Notes under the pieces: model-generated
Told to the model about the DNA's origin: nothing
Databases searched by the model: none
Seen by the model: only the letters and a program-made list of their open reading frames with translations
Origin: Microcaldota archaeon
Lineage (GTDB): Archaea > Micrarchaeota > Micrarchaeia > Micrarchaeales > Micrarchaeaceae
Assembly: GCA_021797895.1 (NCBI GenBank)
Contig: JAJZYW010000005.1
Location: 1 to 32,476, forward strand
Length of the DNA: 32,476 nt
Reading direction: 5' to 3'
Shown here: positions 15,941 to 24,173 of the stretch, piece by piece
Numbering within the stretch: the first letter of the stretch is position 1
How the letters are laid out: every line of letters starts with the position of its first letter
Program-made: the position numbers and the translations under genes

Positions 15941-17317
15941 ATGGTAATGAACTTTAAAACTGGCGAGGCGAAAGGAGCCGATGCGGAAGCAAGCCGCGAC
16001 GCGCAGGCGACCTCCCTTTCTGACATGCGCGTGGCAGGGCTAGCCGTATGCATGGCATCCGCGGTTAACAAGTGCTCAAATTCGTATGTCATCCGCGACA
16101 AGCCTGTATCGGATGTTGTTGGGGCTGCGCTCCGCGCATACGTCAAGCATTTCAGCAGCCTGGGGAAAACAGAGTCAAGGTCACTGCTGGAATCGGTGGA
16201 CTACGACCTGGTAAATCTCCGGGACGCCGATAATCCTGATGAGGCGAAGGCAGGGGTGGTAAGGGAACTCATCCGTATTGATGATGGCAGCCCAATAGCA
16301 TACGGCAGGTCGTCGCTTTCCCGCTACGCATTCGAGATCCTGGTCAACATAGTATCGTACATGAAATCGCTGCAGCTTGGTTTCGTCAATGGCATTGTTT
16401 TTGATAAGTATCAGCAGGACAGCCCAGCGCTGGACAGGATTGCGGAGGGGGAAGAATCCGAAACCGGTATCGCTGGCGCGGTTGATCCGAACGAGATTGC
16501 AGCGCTATGCGGAGCCATTACAAACACGACGAGGCAGCTCGGGTGGAAAGGCGCGTCTGAGGCACTTTCATCGGCTGCGAGGCTTTACAATGAGGGCATG
16601 CGCAACTGGGAATTCGGATGCTCAGATTTCCTGACTAAGGCGCTTGAGCATGAGATTGCGCCGCGCAAAAAGGTAGGCGAGGCGTACAGCGCCAGACTTT
16701 ACAGGACAGTAAAAGAGTTCGGCAAGGAGGCAGATTTCGAAACAGGCTTATCTGAGGATAGGCAGATTGCAGCAGCTGGTATTATGCGCTCCATAATCGG
16801 AGAAGCAACACCTTATAAAAAGGATTATGAACACAGGCTGAGGCTCGCTGCTGCAATCGGTTCTTACCATTCCGGCAGGAGAATCGAGATTACAAGGAGA
16901 AAGGATTGGGAGGCTTTCAGGGTCAACCTGCAGGGTGAAACTGCGGAGGACCGCTTAGTTTTGCGGCTTGCGGCTGCAATGAAAAGGCTTGGCAATGAAT
17001 ACTATGACGCGGAGTACGCTGCGATTGAGGGGTTGCGCATCATTATGGCAGATGAGAAGTATATGGAGAACAATACGCTCCTTGCCCTCCTCGAAAAGCT
17101 CCGCTTGAAAGTTGGATATGCCTGGTTTGCCCGGATAAGCCACGACGTAGAGGTGAGGGATGTCGATGCAGAACGCATAGCGGAGAAGCTGAATGCTGCA
17201 GGAAAACTAAAGCTAGACGCCTTCTCGCTCATGGTTGACGGAATTGCGGCAGCATACGGCATAAAAGTAAAGGTGGACAACGTCAGCAGGGGCATGATAG
17301 TGCTCAACTTCTCATGA
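15941..17317 (+). CDS. Large orphan helical protein
   Basis: A 458-residue soluble protein that looks almost wholly helical and Ala-rich; only the C-terminal GIKVKVDNVSRGMIVLNFS looks beta. No known motif, membrane segment or signal peptide is seen, and I recognise no family. The start ATG 15941 fits the promoter at 15903, again at 38 bases. By eye its codon use differs from nearby enzymes, with many ATT/ATC Ile and CGC Arg codons where they use ATA and AGG. That may mean low expression or transfer. It ends five bases from the opposing orphan at 17323. No function is proposed. Confidence 0.65.
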   Translation: MVMNFKTGEAKGADAEASRDAQATSLSDMRVAGLAVCMASAVNKCSNSYVIRDKPVSDVVGAALRAYVKHFSSLGKTESRSLLESVDYDLVNLRDADNPDEAKAGVVRELIRIDDGSPIAYGRSSLSRYAFEILVNIVSYMKSLQLGFVNGIVFDKYQQDSPALDRIAEGEESETGIAGAVDPNEIAALCGAITNTTRQLGWKGASEALSSAARLYNEGMRNWEFGCSDFLTKALEHEIAPRKKVGEAYSARLYRTVKEFGKEADFETGLSEDRQIAAAGIMRSIIGEATPYKKDYEHRLRLAAAIGSYHSGRRIEITRRKDWEAFRVNLQGETAEDRLVLRLAAAMKRLGNEYYDAEYAAIEGLRIIMADEKYMENNTLLALLEKLRLKVGYAWFARISHDVEVRDVDAERIAEKLNAAGKLKLDAFSLMVDGIAAAYGIKVKVDNVSRGMIVLNFS

Positions 17318-17322
17318 AGCGC

Positions 17323-17823
17323 CTACTTCCTTACTATGCGGCGCACGCTGTTGCGTATGATATGTTTCAGTTCTGCCTCCATCTCCTTGAATGACTCCTT
17401 GCCTACAGTGCCTGCGCTTTCAGGAGGAGCAAGGCGCTCTTCAGCCATCGCAGACATGTACCTGGTAGCCCGCGCTGGCTCCATACTGTGGTTGCGGCAG
17501 TATTTCCCGTATGAATTTATCGTGAGCAGGAGCATCTCTGGATATTCGTCGATGTAGTGCTTTGCGATGTTGTTGAGCATCATCTGGCCGTTCATTATCC
17601 TCGAGGTATCCAGCGCAGTTGCCGCCCTTATTAAGTGGGAAGCGCCCCTGGATACTTCTTGCAATTCGTCCTTCCTGAGCTTTCCGAAGCCCCGCTGGCT
17701 TGCAGTTTCGCGAAGTAATCCCATGCGCGTTCCGATGCGCAGCGTCTGGGCGTTTTCGAATGACTTCTGAGCCTGCTTTAGCTCGTCCAAATATTCTTCC
17801 CTTGTATATGGTTTTCCAGGCAT
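17323..17823 (-). CDS. Orphan helical protein
   Basis: A 166-residue basic, helical protein (MPGKPYTREEYLDELKQAQK...) without recognisable motifs. The frame is open to 17892, but the promoter box at 17874-17862 lies inside that extension. ATG 17823 is therefore the likely start, about 50 bases after the start of the box, leaving a leader of roughly 20 bases. It converges with the large orphan at 15941, which has the same type of promoter, so the two may be co-expressed. It follows the HAD phosphatase gene on the same strand but has its own promoter. Confidence 0.6.
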   Translation of the reverse strand: MPGKPYTREEYLDELKQAQKSFENAQTLRIGTRMGLLRETASQRGFGKLRKDELQEVSRGASHLIRAATALDTSRIMNGQMMLNNIAKHYIDEYPEMLLLTINSYGKYCRNHSMEPARATRYMSAMAEERLAPPESAGTVGKESFKEMEAELKHIIRNSVRRIVRK

Positions 17824-17861
17824 GTTGTCGCCCCGTAATAATGCAGGGAGATATCGCCCGT

Positions 17862-17874
17862 CCAGATATTTATT
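17862..17874 (-). promoter_or_regulatory. Extended TATA box with CTGG
   Basis: AATAAATATCTGG on the minus strand. Its first bases overlap the TAA stop of the upstream HAD gene. Confidence 0.65.
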
Positions 17875-18484
17875 GGTTGCTGGCTCCTGCATACGTGGAA
17901 TCGAGTATGCTGCCTATCTCTTCCCAGCTGCGCGCAGGGATTATGTTCGGGTCCTGATTGCTTTCCGCAAAATCCGAATTCCACGGACGCTCAAAAAGTA
18001 TCGCCTGCCTTCCCGCTGCTGCTACGCTGCGAGCCACAATCTCGTAATCGTCTATGTATGTGCGTATGCCGCGCATGCTGCCCACTGTTATCTTCTCCTC
18101 AAAATGCTCCACAACGATTATGCCATCGTATGGTATGCCATTGCTGTCAAGCCACCTGGTGAAATCCTCTTTCCTGCCCACGGTCGCCGTCACTATGTAG
18201 ATGTCAGAGCTCTCGTGCACCCTGGACAGCACGCTGGGTATTGAACCGTCCACCAGCGGTATCTTCTCCCAGGATTTCCACGCTTCGTGGAACAACTTCA
18301 GAGTTGTAGGACGCGGTATGCCGAAGCTCTTTTCCGCGCTGTACTTGTTCCATCCTTCAATCCTGGCTTTCGGGTTGTACCTCTCGCGTATCATTCCGAC
18401 CACAACACCGGAGGTATCCGCCAGCGTGTTGTCAAGGTCAACTGCTATTGAGCCTTTTACATTTCTTAGCTTCCCTTCGCCCAT
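17870..18484 (-). CDS. HAD-superfamily phosphatase, 5'(3')-deoxyribonucleotidase-like
   Basis: A 204-residue HAD-fold hydrolase. Motif I is VDLDNTLADT with nucleophile D16 and D18, motif II is IVTAT with T99, the motif III Lys is probably K131, and motif IV is YIDDYE with D145/D146. The short helical cap between motifs I and II resembles the 5'(3')-deoxyribonucleotidase group, so a nucleotide or small phosphoester substrate is likely but not certain. ATG 18484 has a TATA-like AATTTATC about 30 bases upstream, after the end of the glycosyltransferase gene. The stop codon overlaps the promoter of the next gene. Confidence 0.8.
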   Translation of the reverse strand: MGEGKLRNVKGSIAVDLDNTLADTSGVVVGMIRERYNPKARIEGWNKYSAEKSFGIPRPTTLKLFHEAWKSWEKIPLVDGSIPSVLSRVHESSDIYIVTATVGRKEDFTRWLDSNGIPYDGIIVVEHFEEKITVGSMRGIRTYIDDYEIVARSVAAAGRQAILFERPWNSDFAESNQDPNIIPARSWEEIGSILDSTYAGASNQ

Positions 18485-18528
18485 TTAAACGCATCCACTT
18501 TCACAGCGTACAGATAAATTAGTTGGGG

Positions 18529-19512
18529 TCACTTTGCGCCGCGGCTTGATCTGAGCCTGCCCACCCTCCTGAATGATATAAATAGGGGATCTCCTGAGAG
18601 AGTCAGCCCAGTGCCGAAGAGTATTTTTTTGTTTGTAAGGCGCATCTCGGAATTGATCCTGAGGAGCGCGGCGAACGTCCCCTGCACGTACGGCGCAAGC
18701 TTGACCGCGGCGTCGAACTTTGACTTGACTGTTGCGGATTTGAGCATTGTGAAGTTGCCCTCCCATATCCTGTAAGCGTTGAGCCGCTCGCCTACGTATT
18801 CCAATTCTCCCCTGAGCGAAGCCACCATGCCCATCAGGTAGTCCTCAAAGCATCTGTCGTAGGCGCTTCCGCTTATGCATCTGAATGCCCTCAGCATAAG
18901 CTTCCTGAAGCGCCTGTCAAGAACCACGGTGTTTATGTCTACGTAGTATTTGCTGACCAGCTGCGAGAACTTTCTGTAGTCTCGCGGAGCAGGAGGAAGG
19001 ACATTGCGTATCGGCTTGCCGTTCTGGTCCACAGCTTGGTAAGCCGTGAAGCTGAAGCTGGCTCCTGACTTTTCCATGAAGCTTATCTGGCGCAACAGCT
19101 TGCCAGGGTAGTAGAAGTTGTCTGAATCAAGCGCCGCCACGTACCTGCCTTTTGCTGCGGCGAGCCCGTCCTGATAAGCCCTAAAAGTGCCGTTGTGCCC
19201 CCTTACTAGCACTCTTACCGAGCCGCCCCTGCGCAGCAGCCTTTCCATCCCGGGCAGCATAGCCTTCAGCGAGCCGTCGCTCGTTGCCCTGGAGTATACC
19301 ACTACCAGTTCTATGATGCCGCCATATTCCTGGTCAACAATCGAGTCGATTGCCTCAGCCACGTGCTTCGATGAGTTGTAGATGCGCATTACCACGCTCA
19401 CGTCAGGTTCCTCCTTCGGCCCTGCAACGACATCGGAATCTTTTCCGGAAGCGAGCGCCTTGGCAAGCGCCGCTTCGAGATTGCTGACGGAACGCACAAC
19501 ACCATAGCCCAT
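18529..19512 (-). CDS. Family 2 glycosyltransferase
   Basis: A 327-residue GT-A fold glycosyltransferase that adds a sugar from a nucleotide sugar to an acceptor. The catalytic domain begins at about residue 37 with VSVVMRIYNSSKHVAEAIDS. The metal-binding DxD is ALDSDNF (D129, D131), and the putative base region is FEDYLMG (E223, D224). No clear transmembrane helix is present; the C-terminus is basic and may touch the membrane. The donor and acceptor are unknown; envelope glycan or protein glycosylation is usual. A TATA-like GCTAAAAATC lies about 28 bases before ATG 19512. Confidence 0.85.
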   Translation of the reverse strand: MGYGVVRSVSNLEAALAKALASGKDSDVVAGPKEEPDVSVVMRIYNSSKHVAEAIDSIVDQEYGGIIELVVVYSRATSDGSLKAMLPGMERLLRRGGSVRVLVRGHNGTFRAYQDGLAAAKGRYVAALDSDNFYYPGKLLRQISFMEKSGASFSFTAYQAVDQNGKPIRNVLPPAPRDYRKFSQLVSKYYVDINTVVLDRRFRKLMLRAFRCISGSAYDRCFEDYLMGMVASLRGELEYVGERLNAYRIWEGNFTMLKSATVKSKFDAAVKLAPYVQGTFAALLRINSEMRLTNKKILFGTGLTLSGDPLFISFRRVGRLRSSRGAK

Positions 19513-19644
19513 TCAAACAGGTAAAGCTTGTAAAGCAAGATTTTTAGCCGTTGCCCGGACGCAAGGTATGTAATAAATTACTTCGCTTCTAAATAAGGTA
19601 GGGCATTTGCCGACCTCCCATAGCGATATGCGATGGGTGTAAAA

Positions 19645-19950
19645 ATGTCGGAGAAAAATGGTGCCTGGAAAGAAATAACGTCTCCAGCGGGGGACGACGC
19701 GTCCGAATTCTTCCTTGACAAAAAGCATTTCAAGGTAGTCGGGACTCTCAAGGAGAAGAATTGCTTCGGGGAAACGGTGCGCCTGTGCAGGGTGTCTGAG
19801 GGAAAGGCCCACGACGAGAAATTTGCAGTGCTGTCCTCGTTTATGCGCGTAGACTCGGGAAAGTGCACCAATGTGCGCGCGCTGCTGCGAGGCATAATCG
19901 CAGACGAGGCGGAAGCTTTGGAGGCGTTCTGCAAGTCCTACGACGGCTGA
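19645..19950 (+). CDS. Small orphan protein
   Basis: A 101-residue soluble protein (MSEKNGAWKEITSPAG...). It has three Cys residues, a beta-looking middle (HFKVVGTLKEKNCFGETVRLCRV) and a helical end. I recognise no family. An in-frame ATG lies at 19633, but GGGTG at 19635-19639 is a good Shine-Dalgarno for ATG 19645. Upstream, the inverted repeat GTAATAAATTAC at 19570-19581 overlaps a possible TATA box. The last 13 bases overlap the 3' end of the flavin reductase gene on the other strand. Confidence 0.55.
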   Translation: MSEKNGAWKEITSPAGDDASEFFLDKKHFKVVGTLKEKNCFGETVRLCRVSEGKAHDEKFAVLSSFMRVDSGKCTNVRALLRGIIADEAEALEAFCKSYDG

Positions 19951-20522
19951 GCGCCCCTGAGCCTCAGGGTCCACGCCGCAAGCGACTTCAGCAGCTCCAC
20001 TATCATGTCGCGCGTGGGCTCGTCGACCACGATGCCATTCTCAACCTTCTCCGATGCGCCTGCTATGTACAGCTGGGGCCTCTCAAGCGGATGCGCGTTG
20101 AGGAATGAAAATATCTGCCTGAGATGCGCCTGCGCTGCAAATGTGCCGATGAGCTGGCCGCCGGTTGCGCCTATCGTCGCAACTGGTTTGTCGTCGAAAG
20201 AATTTTGGCCGTACGGCCTCGACGCCCAGTCTATCGCGTTCTTCAGCACTCCGGGTATTGACCTGTTGTACTCCGGCGTGGCTATCAGTATGGCGTCTGC
20301 ACCCTTTATCTTGCTCTTGAATGCCGCGACCGCGGGAGGCATATTCCGCTCCTCGTCCTGATCGTAGAGCGGTATCCCCTTTAGGTCGATCACTTCTACT
20401 TCTACGCCTTCAGGCGCATACTCCTTCGCCGTGTTCACCAGTGCCTTGTTGAACGAATCCTTCCTTAGGCTTCCTGCAAATGCGATAACCCTGATTTTTC
20501 CATTGTTCTCCATTTTGACCAT
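19938..20522 (-). CDS. NADPH-dependent FMN reductase (flavodoxin-fold)
   Basis: A 194-residue flavodoxin-like flavin reductase that uses NAD(P)H to reduce FMN, quinones or related acceptors. The FMN phosphate loop is AGSLRKDSFNKAL near the start, and the family signature PEYNRSIPGVLKNAIDW lies in the middle, followed by the GATGGQLIGT loop. Length is usual for the family. A role in oxidative or quinone stress is likely but is inference. A strong TATA box (TATAAAAAAAC, minus, near 20545) lies about 25-30 bases before ATG 20522, so the message is leaderless. It is divergent from the multi-winged-helix protein gene and overlaps the opposing small orphan by 13 bases. Confidence 0.88.
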   Translation of the reverse strand: MVKMENNGKIRVIAFAGSLRKDSFNKALVNTAKEYAPEGVEVEVIDLKGIPLYDQDEERNMPPAVAAFKSKIKGADAILIATPEYNRSIPGVLKNAIDWASRPYGQNSFDDKPVATIGATGGQLIGTFAAQAHLRQIFSFLNAHPLERPQLYIAGASEKVENGIVVDEPTRDMIVELLKSLAAWTLRLRGAQPS

Positions 20523-20584
20523 AATGGTTCTAATCTCAAAGTTTTTTTATACTGCTTGATTTATTTTGACCCGCGGTAAAAATG

Positions 20585-20640
20585 CGGGCATGCTTGCCCG
20601 ACACCAATAAATATCTGGACTATCCGAATTGAAAGTACTC
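20585..20640 (+). promoter_or_regulatory. Inverted repeat, extended TATA box with CTGG, and downstream element
   Basis: CGGGCATGCTTGCCCG at 20585-20600 is a perfect inverted repeat (six-base arms, four-base loop). Five bases later comes AATAAATATCTGG at 20606-20618. GAATTGAAAGTAC at 20626-20638 resembles the AATTGGAAGTGC at the same place in the 15941 promoter. ATG 20652 follows. Confidence 0.6.
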
Positions 20641-20651
20641 GGATTGATTCT

Positions 20652-22046
20652 ATGGAGACCAGGGGATATGCCAGGAGCGGAAGGCTTCGCAGCAGGGAGG
20701 AAGCTGCGATGCTCAGCATATTCGACGGGATACATCAGCTTACTGCAATGGAGGCTGCGGAACGGTACCATAGGAGTTACGGTCTGCGTATTGATGCTGC
20801 GGATGCCAAGCGCATACTGGACGGGCTTTCTGAAGATGGACTCATAAGCAATACGCTCGACAACGGCAGCACGTTTACGCAGAAACCCGGATACAAGATT
20901 CGCTGGGAGGGGATGCGCGAATCTGCCCGCCTGAACCCTGCGGAAAAGGCAATCGGTATGGTGGACAGCCTGTGCTACTCACTGTCGTCAGACCTCAAGG
21001 CGCTAGCAATACTTGCTATGGATCCCGGGAAAAAGTATTCCTCGTCCGAGCTCAATGAGTGCGTGTCATCGAGGCTTGGCGGACAGGTATCAATACCGCA
21101 GCGGGCGCTCATGAACTATTTCTGCAGGTGGAATGACGCGGTCGTGCCAGTGAAGGTTATACCTGAGCATAGCATAAAGGGCAGCGTCAACTGGGTATCG
21201 GCGCAGAAGGAGGCATGGAGCCAGCGCACGTACGACCCCATAATAATAGGTGCAATAAGGGCTGCCGTGGGCCTTTCTAAGGAATTTGGAAGGACTGTGA
21301 CTATTGCAGAGATATTCGGCCCTTCCTCAAGCCCAGGAGGGCATACAAAGGGGGCATCTGTTTATGCAATAATAAACACGCTCGCAAACGCAGAAAGGGA
21401 TCACACTTACAACGGCTTGAGGAGCGAAATAATGAGCAGGTTCGGCATAGATGTAAGGCATGAAATACGCATGCTCTCGAAGATTGGTGCAATAGACTAC
21501 AGCTCCACATATGTGAGAATGGGAACCGGCTCGTCCAGCAGGACAAGCTACATCAGGAAGTCTCCAATAGACGTAGAGAAAGCGATGGACAAGGTCGTAG
21601 AAATCAAACCTTATCTAAGCAAGGGCATGCGGGCTGTAAGATCCACTGTTGAAATTGTTGCTGCACTGGAGGGAAGATTTGAGCCTAAAGAGGTTGCATC
21701 ACGCTCAGGCTGCGGCTTGGATTCGGTCAGAAAGGTCATGGCTGCTATGGCAAAGATGGGGCTGCTCGCCAAATGGGAAGGCGGAAGCAACGAGAAAAGC
21801 ATAGTCAGGGCGAACAGAGTTACACATTACATGTGGAGGGAAATCTTCAGCCCGATTGGTGAAATGGCATGGTTCATGCATACGTACGGCACCGGGATGT
21901 ACTCAAGAGCTGCCGAGTCTGTCGCTTGGGCGGGAAGGCAGGGTGAATCCTCTTTAGATGGCGAGCTTGCCGAGAATGTGGTAAGGCTGGTTGGCGCCTA
22001 CATCCGCAACAAGAAGGAGGAGATGGGGCTTGCGCGCAGGGATTGA
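20652..22046 (+). CDS. Multi-winged-helix orphan, possible transcription regulator
   Basis: A 464-residue soluble protein with several stretches that look like winged helix-turn-helix units: residues about 14-86 (EEAAMLSIFDGIHQLTAMEA, then ILDGLSEDGLIS), 115-143, 257-291 (FGIDVRHEIRMLSKIGAIDY) and 331-378 (FEPKEVASRSGCGLDSVRKV, then MAKMGLLAKWEG). This pattern of helix, short helix and wing ending in 'xxGLI/LxKW' suggests nucleic acid binding. I recognise no named family. Its own promoter has the CTGG-extended TATA box and an adjacent inverted repeat, so autoregulation is possible. Other readings, such as a replication or RNA-binding protein, remain open. Confidence 0.55.
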   Translation: METRGYARSGRLRSREEAAMLSIFDGIHQLTAMEAAERYHRSYGLRIDAADAKRILDGLSEDGLISNTLDNGSTFTQKPGYKIRWEGMRESARLNPAEKAIGMVDSLCYSLSSDLKALAILAMDPGKKYSSSELNECVSSRLGGQVSIPQRALMNYFCRWNDAVVPVKVIPEHSIKGSVNWVSAQKEAWSQRTYDPIIIGAIRAAVGLSKEFGRTVTIAEIFGPSSSPGGHTKGASVYAIINTLANAERDHTYNGLRSEIMSRFGIDVRHEIRMLSKIGAIDYSSTYVRMGTGSSSRTSYIRKSPIDVEKAMDKVVEIKPYLSKGMRAVRSTVEIVAALEGRFEPKEVASRSGCGLDSVRKVMAAMAKMGLLAKWEGGSNEKSIVRANRVTHYMWREIFSPIGEMAWFMHTYGTGMYSRAAESVAWAGRQGESSLDGELAENVVRLVGAYIRNKKEEMGLARRD

Positions 22047-22051
22047 GAGGG

Positions 22052-22585
22052 CTATTTTATCCCTACGTAAGCGTTGTCGTATTCGTTGAATTTGTCTGTC
22101 GTTATGCTTCCCAGCCCTGAGGACGCCATGAGCTTCCTTATTTCCCTGCTCTCGTTTATCCCATCGACAACAACCAGGCGGCCCCGCTTCTTGAGCACCC
22201 TGGATGCCTCGGCTATCATTTGTGCCCGGGCCGCAGAGCTCACCTCGTGAAGTACAAGCGCGATTATCACTGCATCGAAAGACGCAGCCTTAAACGGGAG
22301 CTTCTCTATCTGGCATACCGCATAGTTTATGCCAAGGCGCCTTTTCTTCTCCTTGTAGAGCGCCTCCTTTATTCTGGCGCCTTCCTTATCTATTCCAACA
22401 GCAGCTATGCTTGGATACACTGACTTTATTGCCCGCAGGAACGCGCCGTTGCCGCATCCCGCATCAAGCACCTTCAATTTGCTTATATATGGCATCTTTT
22501 CCTTAGCAAAGTTGCGAACCGATTTTAAATAAACTATCCTCTCTTTTCTAATATCCCTTATGCGATCACCGCTATTCACTTGCAC
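22052..22585 (-). CDS. Class I SAM-dependent methyltransferase
   Basis: A 177-residue Rossmann-fold methyltransferase. Motif I is VLDAGCGNGAFL (39-50), the acidic end of strand 2 is VGIDKEG, and the post-I motif IEKLPFKAASFDAVIIALVLHEV is typical of the UbiE/Methyltransf_11 group. The fold is short at the C-terminus. The substrate is unknown. The start is a GTG at 22585 or 22579; no ATG is available nearby. A TATA-like TTTTTATTG lies just upstream on the minus strand. It ends five bases from the multi-winged-helix protein gene, tail to tail. Confidence 0.82.
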   Translation of the reverse strand: MQVNSGDRIRDIRKERIVYLKSVRNFAKEKMPYISKLKVLDAGCGNGAFLRAIKSVYPSIAAVGIDKEGARIKEALYKEKKRRLGINYAVCQIEKLPFKAASFDAVIIALVLHEVSSAARAQMIAEASRVLKKRGRLVVVDGINESREIRKLMASSGLGSITTDKFNEYDNAYVGIK

Positions 22586-22648
22586 CGCGATACAATAAAA
22601 ACCTTGCTGGGTTTCAAATGTTTATCTGCGTAAAAACGGGATGTGCAG

Positions 22649-24121
22649 TCATGCAAGGTTCTTCCTCACAGTAGGAATGCTTGTCCTGCCGCTGTCATAT
22701 TCCACATACACGTTCTTCAGCTTGAGATACTCCCTTATGCCGTGCACGCTTCCCTCTCCTGCCTGGCCCGTCATCCTGAACCCTGTATGGTAGCCTTGCG
22801 AGGCTTCAGGCCCGGGCATGTTTATGTAGAGCTCGCCAAACCTTATGCGCTCAGAAGCTTCCTGGGCAAGAGCAAGGTCCTTTGTAAACAGGTACGAAGC
22901 CAGCCCGTACCGCGAGTCGTTTGCCTTCTCGAAAAGCTCCTCTTTCGAAGAAACACTCAATGCGCCTATGGCTGGGCCAAAGACCTCTTCCTGGAAAAGA
23001 CGCGACTTCTGCCCTGCACCCGTAATGACTGCTGGGCGGATGTAGTAGCCGGAGGAGTATGCTTGCGGCATATTGGGTCGCTCTTCCCCAGCAAGGAGCT
23101 TGCCGCCACCCTCTATTGCCTCGCTTATCGTTTCCTTAAGATTGGCGAGAGCGCCCGAATTTATCAGCGGACCCATGTCAGCATTTCGCGGATTGCCAAG
23201 GCGCAGCCTCTTGGTTATGGCGGCGAACCTCTTCACGAACGAATCGTATATGTCCTCGTGGACATACAGCCTCTCGGCAGCTATGCAGGACTGTCCCGCA
23301 TTCCAGTATTTTGCCCATAGGAGTGTGCGCATTGCGTTGCCAATATCCGCATCCTTCCAGACCATGAATGGCGCCTTTCCGCCGAGCTCTAGAACCAGCT
23401 TGGCCATATTTGATGAGGCCTTCTCCATTATGCGCTGCCCTGTTGATGTTGAGCCAGTCATTGTAACGAGGGAAACGCGCCTGTCGGAGACGATTGCGTC
23501 GCCTATTTCGGAGCCCTTCCCTGCAACCATGTTGAGCACACCCTTCGGCACGCCTGCACGCTCAAACTTTTTCACTATCCATTCTGCGCTGCCTGGAGTG
23601 TCGCTGCTCGGCTTGAGCACAACGGTATTGCCTGTGAGCAAAGCCGGCGCGAGCTTTCTAGCTACCATCGCCGCGGGAAAGTTCCAGGGAGTTATCGCAG
23701 CCACGACGCCGCGAGGCACCAGGTACTGCATTATCTTCCTCGAAGGGCTCTCCCCCTCAACTATGTCCCCGGTTATCTTCCTGGCAAATTCCGCATAGTA
23801 CTGAATCTGGTCTATAGTGCCGTCGACCTCCTCCTTTGCTTCTATGGGTATCTTGCCGTTCTCACTTGCCAGTATATGCTCTAGAGCCGCCCTGTCCCTT
23901 TCTATAAGTTCCTTTGCCCTGTAGAGCAGCTTGGATCTTTCTGCCGAAGTCTTACGGCTCCATCCATCAAATGCTGACTCTGCCGCACCTATCGCGGCCT
24001 TTACGTCGTCCTTCGACGCTCCTTTGAACGAATACATCAGCTTCCCGTCTACAGGCGAGTATTTGCTAATCCTGCCTGAGCTGCTCCCTTCCACCCATTT
24101 CCCGCCTATGTACATCTTCAT
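22649..24121 (-). CDS. D-glyceraldehyde dehydrogenase (NADP+), Thermoplasma type
   Basis: A 490-residue aldehyde dehydrogenase. The active-site Asn147 is in TPWNFPA, Lys170 in VVLKPSSD, Glu246 in LELGGKAPF and Cys279 in NAGQSCIAA. From memory, long parts such as EEVDGTIDQIQYYAEFARK, ARKLAPALLTGNTVVLKPSS and GPEASQGYHTGFRMTGQAGE match the Thermoplasma and Picrophilus glyceraldehyde dehydrogenases closely. These oxidise glyceraldehyde to glycerate in the non-phosphorylative Entner-Doudoroff pathway. Other aldehydes (lactaldehyde, succinate semialdehyde) cannot be excluded. ATG 24121 has AGGTG at the right distance upstream, so the frame further upstream is not used. It is divergent from the IlvD/Edd dehydratase around a repeat-rich control region. 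Confidence 0.88.
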   Translation of the reverse strand: MKMYIGGKWVEGSSSGRISKYSPVDGKLMYSFKGASKDDVKAAIGAAESAFDGWSRKTSAERSKLLYRAKELIERDRAALEHILASENGKIPIEAKEEVDGTIDQIQYYAEFARKITGDIVEGESPSRKIMQYLVPRGVVAAITPWNFPAAMVARKLAPALLTGNTVVLKPSSDTPGSAEWIVKKFERAGVPKGVLNMVAGKGSEIGDAIVSDRRVSLVTMTGSTSTGQRIMEKASSNMAKLVLELGGKAPFMVWKDADIGNAMRTLLWAKYWNAGQSCIAAERLYVHEDIYDSFVKRFAAITKRLRLGNPRNADMGPLINSGALANLKETISEAIEGGGKLLAGEERPNMPQAYSSGYYIRPAVITGAGQKSRLFQEEVFGPAIGALSVSSKEELFEKANDSRYGLASYLFTKDLALAQEASERIRFGELYINMPGPEASQGYHTGFRMTGQAGEGSVHGIREYLKLKNVYVEYDSGRTSIPTVRKNLA

Positions 24122-24132
24122 CTCCACACCTG

Positions 24133-24173
24133 CGTTTATCACAATAAACGTTTGGGCGTTAAAACGTATATAG
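24133..24173. promoter_or_regulatory. Divergent control region with repeated CGTTT/AAACG half-sites
   Basis: CGTTTATCACAATAAACG at 24133-24150 is a perfect inverted repeat with seven-base arms and a four-base spacer. ACGTTT at 24148-24153 and AAACGT at 24162-24167 form a second, overlapping one. GTTTTAAC (minus, about 24165-24158) is the probable TATA box of the dehydrogenase, so the first repeat covers its start site. GTATATAG at 24166-24173 is the probable TATA box of the dehydratase. A shared regulator is likely. Confidence 0.5.

Noticed and set aside
22643-23798. Open frames on the plus strand across glyceraldehyde dehydrogenase
   Set aside because: They are antisense frames of a gene whose catalytic residues are all present on the other strand.
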